Source: Neonectria sp. B-13
Lineage: Eukaryota; Ascomycota; Sordariomycetes; Hypocreales; Nectriaceae
Assembly (NCBI GenBank): GCA_002682825.1
Contig: NOKP01000057.1
Location: 62,001-126,000 of the forward strand
Direction of reading: 5' to 3'
Length of the DNA stretch: 64,000 nt
Shown here: piece by piece, positions 56,910 to 64,000 of the stretch
Position numbering within the stretch: position 1 is the first letter of the stretch
How the letters are laid out: each line of letters begins with the position of its first letter
Notes under the pieces: generated by a model
What the model saw: the letters and a program-made list of their open reading frames with translations, nothing else
What the model was told of the DNA's origin: nothing
Database searches by the model: none
Program-made: the position numbers and the translations under genes

Positions 56910-57575
56910 ATGAAGCCCATCGCACTCTACTCGCACCAATATGGGCCTAACCCGTGGAAGGTAGCGTTGATACTGGAAGAACTCAACATTCCATACGAAA
57001 CCACGTTCGTCGACTTCACCTCTGTTAAGCAGGAACCATTCACGCTGCTCAACCCCAATGGCCGCCTTCCTGCCATTGAGGATCCCAACACCGGCATGAA
57101 GCTGTGGGAATCTGGCGCGATCGTCGAATACCTCATCGACCAGTATGACAGCACCGAGCACAAGATCAGCTACGTGTCTACCACCGACACATACTTAACC
57201 AAGCAGTGGCTCTTCTTCCAGGTCTCTGGCCAAGCCCCCTATTACGGACAGGCTTCTTGGTTCCAGAAGCTCCACCCCGAGAAGGTCCAGAGCGTGATTG
57301 ACCGCTACGTCAACGAGATGCGCCGCATCAACGCGGTGCTGGAGTCGGTGTTGAGCACGAGGGATTGGCTTGTCGGAGACAAATGCACCTACGCGGATCT
57401 ATCGTTCGTGGCCTGGCAGCGCTGGGCCCCGAAATACGGTGGGGATGATCTGTATGAGAAGTACCCTCACGTGGGAGCCTGGATGAGTAGGATGGAGGCT
57501 CGACCGACGGTCCGAAAGACGCTAGAAGACCAGGATAGAGCGATTGCAGAGGTAGAGGCCGCAGCTAAGAAATGA
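56910..57575 (+). CDS. Ure2p-like glutathione S-transferase
   Basis: A single exon; the ATG at 56910 gives 221 residues (56892 is an alternative, six codons longer). The thioredoxin-like N-domain reads MKPIALYSHQYGPNPWKVAL, EELNIPYE and LNPNGRLPAIEDP with the glutathione-contact segment LWESGAIVEYLID. The C-domain has FFQVSGQAPYYGQASWF and CTYADLSFVAWQRW. These marks are those of fungal Ure2p-like GSTs, which detoxify electrophiles in the cytosol. It could protect against reactive products of the oxidative genes, but this is inference. Confidence 0.92.
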   Translation: MKPIALYSHQYGPNPWKVALILEELNIPYETTFVDFTSVKQEPFTLLNPNGRLPAIEDPNTGMKLWESGAIVEYLIDQYDSTEHKISYVSTTDTYLTKQWLFFQVSGQAPYYGQASWFQKLHPEKVQSVIDRYVNEMRRINAVLESVLSTRDWLVGDKCTYADLSFVAWQRWAPKYGGDDLYEKYPHVGAWMSRMEARPTVRKTLEDQDRAIAEVEAAAKK

Positions 57576-57750
57576 GCATGGATGAGATGCACAGATGGTG
57601 ATACATACTTTTCTTGAGACTAAGAACAATTACGTACCAGAGTTCATTCATGGATCCTTTTTTCTCTTAAAGCTTGTGACGCTATTAATGTCACGGGATG
57701 TAGCTACACACCGTAGAAACTCGATTCCTCGGGTGACCTGGGCCGTGATA

Positions 57751-57933
57751 CAAACTTTAATAATCGTGGCATTTTTATGACTTCAAAGCCGAGATCCGCC
57801 TTTGGAAATTCAGGACCAAACTTTAATCATTGGGGCATTTTCCGACTTCAAAGCCGAGATCGCCTTTGGAAATTCAGGACCAAACTTTAATAATTGGGGT
57901 ATTTTCATGACTTCAAAGCCGAGATCCGCCTTT
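57751..57933 (+). repeat. 64-66-bp tandem repeat, three copies
   Basis: Each unit starts CAAACTTTAAT and contains GACTTCAAAGCCGAGAT; copies start at 57751, 57817 and 57881, the last incomplete. Differences are few. Confidence 0.9.
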
Positions 57934-58271
57934 AGACCGTCGGAGTAATTAGTCATGTGTCAATACTGCTAGGCAGCCCTAAGGCTCGGGTTTCGGCACT
58001 CGGATTAGGAATGCAGTATAACTTGTACTATTAGAACCAAGTGGCAATCATCCGAAAGAAGGCTTCGGATTTCGGGAAAGCTGAGACAGAAACTTCCTGT
58101 GCAAATTTGAAGTACTACAAGCGCGGGCGCAATGACATACTTCTTCCGAAACGAGTAGTTCAGTAATCGCCGTGCAGAAAGATGGTGGTAATAAGCTAAT
58201 TCCATGACAGTTGCGGATTAATCAGCGGCTTAGAAAGACCATGGCTGTTTATCATGTCTATTTCACTTAAC

Positions 58272-58278
58272 TATAAAT
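58272..58278 (+). promoter_or_regulatory. TATA-like box of the dehydrogenase at 58400
   Basis: TATAAAT about 122-128 bases before the start codon. Confidence 0.4.
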
Positions 58279-58399
58279 ATTGCAAAGCTATCTATGACTC
58301 TATACACACTAATTCCTTGTCCACATCTATCTATCACCTACTTGAGCTGTCAGAATATAGTCTTACAACAAGTTTACCCCGTCCTTCCATTACGACATA

Positions 58400-59619
58400 A
58401 TGGCCAACACTACTACCATGAAGCAATGGGTCGTCCGTTCTGATAAAAACGATCTTGATGACATGGTCTTTGTCAATGCCCCGGTTCCCCAGGTGGGGGA
58501 AAATGATGTGCTCGTCAAGCTGCACAGTGCTGCCCTCAATTATCGAGACGTCGCCATTCCAAAGGTTCAATGAACAGCACGCCATTATCACGGCAAGGGG
58601 GAAAACAGCACTGACATGAATACAGGGCAAATTTCTCTTTCCATACAAGCTTCCCATCGTGCCTGGGTCTGATGGAGCTGGTGAAGTGGTTGAGGTAGGA
58701 TCACGAGTTAGCAAATGGAAGAAGGGTGACCGCATCATCACTCTTTTCAACCAGGGTCACCAGTATGGACCCGTTGACCCTGTTGTTGCAGCAACTGGCT
58801 TAGGTGGTACGATTGATGGTACCCTGCGCCAGTATGGCGTATTCAATGAGAATGGCGTGGTACGAGCTCCTAACAATCTCAGCTTTGCCGAGGCGAGCAC
58901 GCTTACAGGTGCACCCCTGACAAGCTGGAATGCACTCTATGGTCTTCGACCACTGAAAGCCGGAGAAACCGTGCTTGTTCAGGGGACAGGAGGAGTCAGC
59001 ACTTCGGCGTTGCAGGTGAGCGCATTCTTCTAATATCGCACGGAGAGGCCTACTAACTCTTCATCGAAAGCTTGCGAAAGCGGCTGGTGCTAAGGTTATT
59101 GCAACCACATCATCTTCGGAAAAGGCTGAGAAGCTTAAGGAACTGGGCGCCGACCATGTGATCAACTATAAAGAAAACCCTGAATGGGGCCCAATTGCAC
59201 GGAAGTTGACTCACAATGAGTCTGGTGTTGATCATATCCTAGAAGTCGGTGGCTTTGGGACTCTTGCACAGAGTTTGAAGGCTATCAAGTATGAGGGTAC
59301 TATTACCTTGATTGGCTTCCTAGGGGGCAACTCAGGTGAAGCTCCCCCGTCTGCTTTAGATGCATTGACAAGCATGTGCACCATTCGTGCCATCTATGTT
59401 GGTTCGAAAGCTCAAATGGAGGAAATGGTCGCTGCTTACGAGAACAACGACATTCACCCTGTTGTGGACTCTAAGTTGTTCTCCCTTGAGCAGGCCAAAG
59501 AGGCGTTCGAGTATTTGGTAAGTTAAAACGCGATTATGGGATCAACATGAAAACCCATTACTTACATGCAACAGGGAGCTCAGAAACACATTGGAAAGGT
59601 GTGTGTACAGATTGAGTAA
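58400..59619 (+). CDS. MDR-superfamily alcohol dehydrogenase/quinone oxidoreductase-like
   Basis: Exons 58400-58564, 58626-59015, 59071-59517 and 59575-59619 join entirely in phase 0 to 348 residues. The GroES-like part has KLHSAALNYRDVAIPKGKFL and PIVPGSDGAGEVVEVGS; the Rossmann part has ETVLVQGTGGVSTSALQLAK (GTGGVS), followed by KELGADHVINYKENPEW and FLGGNSG. The catalytic zinc ligands of classical ADH (Cys/His) are largely absent, so the zinc-independent quinone oxidoreductase-like group fits better. It uses NADPH to reduce a carbonyl or enone. The last exon encodes only GAQKHIGKVCVQIE and a stop. Confidence 0.9.
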
Positions 59620-59725
59620 ATATGCCAATTAGCTCTACGCTGTAACAGTCTTTTATTGCAGAGCGAGCTTTGCAATTGCATCACAGTGTCTTTGCTCTGC
59701 ACAATACGTAGCTTAGTACTGCACC

Positions 59726-59989
59726 CTAGTGCGCATTTAAACTTGACAATTGCAAATAGTCCCTTGAGAGGCGTGTGCCCAACGCGATGCCTCTCCTCGG
59801 AGAAGGAGAAGTCCGGAACAATCTCTGCCGAAGCATCTTGTCGCCTGGCTTGATGTGGCCAATCTTCCTAAAGCCGAGTTGCTCCAGAGAAACAGACTCA
59901 GAGGCCAAAAAGTAACCGGTGGCTCCTCCTAATGTAAGAGAAGGCTGTCTGCCAAACGGTGCAACCCATGGTCTCAGGGTTAAGGCCAC
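59726..59989 (-). pseudogene. relic of amidophosphoribosyltransferase
   Basis: A minus-strand frame reads TLRPWVAPFGRQPSLTLGG, ATGYFLASESVSLEQLGF and KIGHIKPGDK. This resembles the segment of purine-biosynthesis glutamine PRPP amidotransferase (PurF/Ade4) that normally reads NGIRPL...ASESVALDQLGF...IKPGE. Only about 65 codons are recognisable and they have no start or catalytic cysteine. A working copy is expected elsewhere in the genome, so this is a dispersed fragment. Confidence 0.6.
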
Positions 59990-60649
59990 AAAACCGCCTC
60001 TAGCTAGCTAGTACCTCAACCGCCAGTCAAGTGCTATATACTTGCAATAAGATCCGCAAGGCACAACCACCCCATGGCAAACGTGTGAATCGGCAATGGA
60101 GCTTCATCGATGAGGGGTGGAGTAGAATGTGACGACGAAACGCGGGGAAGGCCGTAGATGTGTTGGAGCGCTTGGGCAGATCTCGGCGCACTGCTGCAGT
60201 TCGGAGTAGAGGACACCGAACCACCCATGTGGCTGGCCAGTACCCCAGCTGCCTGCTAATACTTTGACCAGATGAGGTACCAATGTGGCAGTCAGACAAC
60301 ATACACTCGTGCGATTGGCTCGCTTCGAGATCGTGTTAGCTCTCCATGCTTTCCCCTCATCCAAGCGAGTAGAAACGAAATGGGTGCTCCTCCTCCATCA
60401 CATAACTTTAGACTATGCCGAATACAGAGTCATTCACTAAATCAAGAAATAGGATCTCGGCATAGAAGCGCGCGAGGTGAGTTGCGGGGAAGTAGTGCTA
60501 CACTGGATAACAGAAAAGCGACCCATTGTATTTGATAGAGCTTAACATCACGCTCTTGTTCCAATGAGAATATAAAAGCAACACGGTCGTCGGCTCATTT
60601 CTAGACACGGCCATTCTCCCCCATATGCCGAAATCGTTGACTAGGCACA
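59990..60649. other. intergenic, BNR-protein promoter
   Basis: No gene seen. A TATAAAA box is at 60571-60577. Confidence 0.45.
60571..60577 (+). promoter_or_regulatory. TATA-like box of the BNR-protein gene
   Basis: TATAAAA 73-79 bases before the start codon at 60650. Confidence 0.45.
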
Positions 60650-62120
60650 ATGAATCTGCGCATTGCAATTCAGCTGTTAGCTATTATGGTCTCATGCGTC
60701 TCTGCTGTCGAGGTCATCTCAACGGAGCATTGGGACATTGGTACAGATGTCCAAGGCTCTCAGCGCCTAAACGGCGTCAGCTTCCAGCAGGACGTTCTCG
60801 TTACCTTCGGAGACTACCAATATGTCACGTTCTACAGCACGACACCGGCCGGGTACGGAAACCACTATGTCAACGTCGGGCGCCGTGCCGTGGCCCCCGA
60901 AGTTGGCGAGTGGGAATTCCTCAGTTTGACCGACTATTTGCAGACCACACTGGACGGGCACAATACAATTTCTATGGGAATTTCAGGCGATGGCAAGATT
61001 CATCTTAGTTTCGACCACCATGTGAGTGTCCAGAATCGGTTGCCTGACTTCCATTCGATACTAATACAGTACAGGACGTCCCCTTAAACTACCGCGTGTC
61101 TAACAGCGCCATTGCCACCGATATCCCATCCGAATGGACCGAAGATCTGTTTGGCGATGTTGTACACGAGCTTCCGGGGTCAACTGGGCCTTGGGATCCT
61201 CTCACCTACCCCAGATTTGAGTTGCTTGATAACGGGGACCTACTATTCGAGTTCCGAATTGGCCAGTAAGTTTTCATGATAAGTACGAGGAGGTCGCTGC
61301 TTAGAAACAAATAGTTCGGGCTCCGGAGACAGCTACATCCATCGATATTCCTCTACCGACGGTCAATGGCAAGCATATGGGAAGTATGTACAGGGTAACG
61401 ACAACAATGCTTACATTAACGGTCTCGATTTTGTCAATGGTAGGCTTTACACGTCATGGGTTATTAGAGAAACTCCCGACGCCACCACAAATCATGACTT
61501 CTTCTTTGCGTATTCCGAGGACTTTGGCCAGTCATGGTACAACACAGAGGGTACTCAGCTGGACGTACCGATCTCGACGGCATCAAATAGCACGCTAATC
61601 TGGCAGGTACCATCTAACAGCGGGATGGTGAACCAGGAAGGACAGTTTGTGGATGCCAACGGAAGATTCCACGCTCTCATGAGAGATGACACGTCAGGAG
61701 AGCAGCTTTACCAGCATTACATGCGAGGAATAGACGGTACGTGCCATGAATTAAGGTACGATGACAATAACCTGACTTTCTGAGATAGAAAATTGGACCA
61801 AGTCTGCTATAAACCCCGGTGACATTTCAGGCCCCGGCCTTTATGCGCCCCGTGGGAAACTCGCAGCCGATGCTACTGGCAATACCCTCATCGCACTGCT
61901 ACCCGACGAGCCCGCCCTTGAGACAAGGATCTATGTCGCCACCAGCGGCGGATCGTTTCGGGACTGGTCCTTCCTGACCGCGATCCCCAACACTTCAACT
62001 GAGCCCTTATTCGACCGGAACCGACTGAGGAACGAGAATATCCTTAGCATCTTCGTGCGACAGGGCGGGCCGTACCCAGACAGAAAGCTGCAGATATGGG
62101 ATTTGAAGCTTAGCTTCTAG
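60650..62120 (+). CDS. secreted BNR-type beta-propeller protein
   Basis: Exons 60650-61021, 61075-61265, 61315-61736 and 61789-62120 join to 438 residues. [19 protein letters not shown] is a signal peptide. [34 protein letters not shown] and [13 protein letters not shown] (across intron 1), then [14 protein letters not shown] (Asp-box-like S-x-D-x-G-x-x-W) and [11 protein letters not shown] mark the BNR_4-like, sialidase-related propeller seen in fungal and bacterial polysaccharide-active proteins. The exact substrate is unknown; a polysaccharide lyase or glycosidase role is possible. The exon 4 acceptor (GAGATAG) was chosen to give [10 protein letters not shown]. Confidence 0.85.
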
Positions 62121-62742
62121 CGCTATATTCATAGATGATACCTAGCTAGTTATTTTCATCTATACAAGGGGTTAATTATCCCTCATTTACCTCTCCTAAC
62201 CTATCGTCCCAGACATCAAGATGAATTTTTGACCAACTTCAGGTGCTCTAGACGCTCCCCCGATAGTGTAACGAAGCTTGCTACCTATGAAGCCCCCTTC
62301 CTCTCCCTAGCTTTTGGCCTTTACGGAGTGTCTGTGCCCGTCTGGGTGTCCGTTCTAACTTGGTAGCTGCGGAGAGTCCTTCAACCAGTGACTTATGCAG
62401 CACTGAAACAAGGGATGTTCTCAAATGAAGTTGGGGGGATGCTAACAGGAGTTTCTTAGACGCAACCGCTCCAATAGGACTACGGGTCTGGCTCTCTTAT
62501 GCGCAAACAGTTGGCATTTGCGGGGAACCCTAGCTTTAGCTTGTATTCCTGCGCTTAGACTGCAACAAATCAGACTTGGAAATACTGACGTAGATCGCAC
62601 ACGTAGCTGGATTTCAGACGGATATCGCAGAGGAAGAGGTATTAAAGCTTAGCATGCTCGACTGTTTTGTACGATTCTTGCAGCAGCTGCATCCGTAGTT
62701 ATCCAATCTGCCATTTGCCGAGCACCAAAAGGTCAGTACCAC
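62121..62742. other. intergenic
   Basis: Between the ends of the BNR-protein gene and the transporter gene (convergent). No gene or repeat seen. Confidence 0.45.
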
Positions 62743-64000
62743 TTAAGCTTGATGACCTGATGCATTATCGGTCTGTTGCTCTTCGTGAATTATGACTTGC
62801 TTCTCTGAGTGGCCCAATCCTGCGGCCTCCGCATGTTGGTGATGCTTAACCGTATAGCCACGATTCGACCAAACGCCGCCAGTGATGCCGCCCTGAGCAA
62901 AAATAAGATCGATATCCTCTAGTTCCAATCCCTTGGTTTCAGGATAGAAGCAGTAGATAATTGGAATCCAAAGAGTGTTGAGGACTGCAAAAATGATGAA
63001 GGTCCGCCACCCGATGTTCTCGATTGCAATCGGGGTGAATTTGACCACTGCGAAGACCGACATCCAGTTCCAGCCAGACGAGATGGCAGCAGCCCTAGAC
63101 CTTAGACGCGTCGTGTTGATTTCGGCTGGATAAAACCATGGAACCGGGAGCCATCCAACGCCTAGGAAGAGCTGGAAGATGAAGATGAAGGCGACTCCGG
63201 CGTAGGCAGCCGTTAGATTTCCCGATGAGAGGAGTCCAGCAGCAATGCAGAAGCAGCTGGCCAACCCCATGGAAGAGATTATGAGTAGATTCCGGCGACC
63301 AAGACGATCGACGAGGAAGACGGGTATGATCGAGCCCACGAGGTAGGTCAAGGAGGTACACCCGCCGAGAATAAGTGAGAGATTGCGCGAAATACCCATG
63401 GTTTTCTCGTAAACAATTGGAGCATAATAATTGCTAAAGCAGCAGTCAGCACACTCAGGAACATTTATTGTTGCTACCATAGACTTTGCCACATACATCA
63501 TATTGGCACCGGTGAATTGCTGCATCAGTTGGATCCCGATGGTGAGTAAGATTCGACGGAAGTTTCCGATTTCGCCCCCTGTGAAGAGCTCTTGATATCG
63601 GAACGGGCCGCCAGCAGATTCTTCACACACTGCTAGCTGAATATCAAGGAACGCTGTCTCCACTTGAGGATCAGATTCGGGGAGGTCTTTCAAAGCGGCA
63701 ATCACGCCACGAGCTTCCTCATGTCTGTCTTGCTGAACTAACCAACGAGGAGATTCAGGTAGTCCGATCACTTGAAGGACTAAGCATATGGCGAAGAGGC
63801 CTTGGAAAGCAAGCGGAAAACGCCACTGAAGGGGCGAATCAGTGAAACTTGTTCCATAATCGAGCCAATAAGCTAGAATATTCATCGTTAGCGGATATAC
63901 AATACAAACGAGGTCACTAGAGACAATATACCAATGCATAAGCCAAGAATGGTAACGACACCTTCGAGGGTAAGGAGCGCGCCACGGTGTAATGCAGGAG
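62743..64000 (-). CDS. MFS sugar-porter transporter, partial at the right edge
   Basis: Three minus-strand exon pieces are visible: 64000-63932 (its start lies outside), 63872-63497 and 63433-62743. Sequence flows from PALHRGALLTLEGVVTILGL through AYWLDYG to QFTGANMINYYAPIVYEKT (joined across the 63434-63496 intron). The marks GLPESPRWL, DRLGRR and PETKGLELEDID are those of the sugar-porter family with 12 helices; at least eight are present here. The N-terminal helices and the start codon lie beyond base 64000. Probably imports a hexose or related polyol. It may work with the secreted BNR protein next door. Confidence 0.9.
   Translation of the reverse strand, partial: SCITPWRAPYPRRCRYHSWLMHWYIVSSDLVCIVYPLTMNILAYWLDYGTSFTDSPLQWRFPLAFQGLFAICLVLQVIGLPESPRWLVQQDRHEEARGVIAALKDLPESDPQVETAFLDIQLAVCEESAGGPFRYQELFTGGEIGNFRRILLTIGIQLMQQFTGANMMYVAKSMVATINVPECADCCFSNYYAPIVYEKTMGISRNLSLILGGCTSLTYLVGSIIPVFLVDRLGRRNLLIISSMGLASCFCIAAGLLSSGNLTAAYAGVAFIFIFQLFLGVGWLPVPWFYPAEINTTRLRSRAAAISSGWNWMSVFAVVKFTPIAIENIGWRTFIIFAVLNTLWIPIIYCFYPETKGLELEDIDLIFAQGGITGGVWSNRGYTVKHHQHAEAAGLGHSEKQVIIHEEQQTDNASGHQA

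Larger units (their letters stand above)
57576..58399. other. intergenic with minisatellite, dehydrogenase promoter
   Basis: Holds three copies of a 64-66-bp repeat at 57751-57933 and a TATAAAT box at 58272-58278. No gene seen. Confidence 0.6.

Overview
The window is nuclear DNA of a filamentous ascomycete (Pezizomycotina). Genes are monocistronic and cut by short GT-AG introns of about 45-110 nt with CTNAC-like branch points. There are three full-length Zn2Cys6 regulators of the TF1 type or similar plus a fourth, a DUF3425-type bZIP, and AT-rich tracts with C-to-T decay that resemble repeat-induced point mutation (RIP). I saw no rRNA, tRNA, CRISPR or bacterial-type operon. Exon joins were made by hand from splice signals and reading-frame continuity; they are predictions, but most joined proteins are full length for their family. 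Functions come from recognised motifs, not from searches.

Left part (1-18.5 kb): a scattered, partly decayed accessory region. Intact-looking genes are an SMP-30/gluconolactonase protein, a bZIP factor, two short-chain dehydrogenases, a small NTF2-like protein, a Zn2Cys6 factor, a tail-anchored cytochrome b5 and a MOSC-domain protein. Between them lie gene relics (SDR C-terminal half, Gfo/Idh/MocA N-terminus, transposase-like tail, M24 peptidase piece, an esterase with two in-frame stops), a decayed dispersed repeat in two copies, a possible solo LTR and an AT-rich block.

Central part (19.2-47.6 kb): a dense run of redox and transport genes: APC-family amine/amino acid permease, aldehyde dehydrogenase A, old-yellow-enzyme oxidoreductase, Zn2Cys6 regulator TF1, GMC oxidoreductase, cupin 1, NmrA-like protein, Baeyer-Villiger-type monooxygenase, cupin 2, aldehyde dehydrogenase B, cytochrome P450, DAO-type FAD oxidoreductase and a secreted type-B carboxylesterase. 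No polyketide synthase, NRPS or terpene synthase is present, so the set looks more like an oxidative catabolic (or tailoring-only) cluster than a classical biosynthetic one. A working model is uptake of an amine or small organic compound, oxidation by FAD enzymes and P450, aldehyde removal by the two ALDHs, and ketone-to-ester-to-acid cleavage by the monooxygenase and an esterase.

Right flank (47.6-64 kb): a second regulator, TF2, clearly paralogous to TF1, sits beside a broken copy of the NmrA-like gene, so part of the cluster appears to be duplicated and decaying. Then follow a TPMT-family methyltransferase, a GFA-domain protein, another Zn2Cys6 factor, a Ure2p-like glutathione transferase, a zinc-type/quinone oxidoreductase-like dehydrogenase, an amidophosphoribosyltransferase relic, a secreted BNR-type beta-propeller protein and a sugar-porter MFS gene that runs off the right edge.
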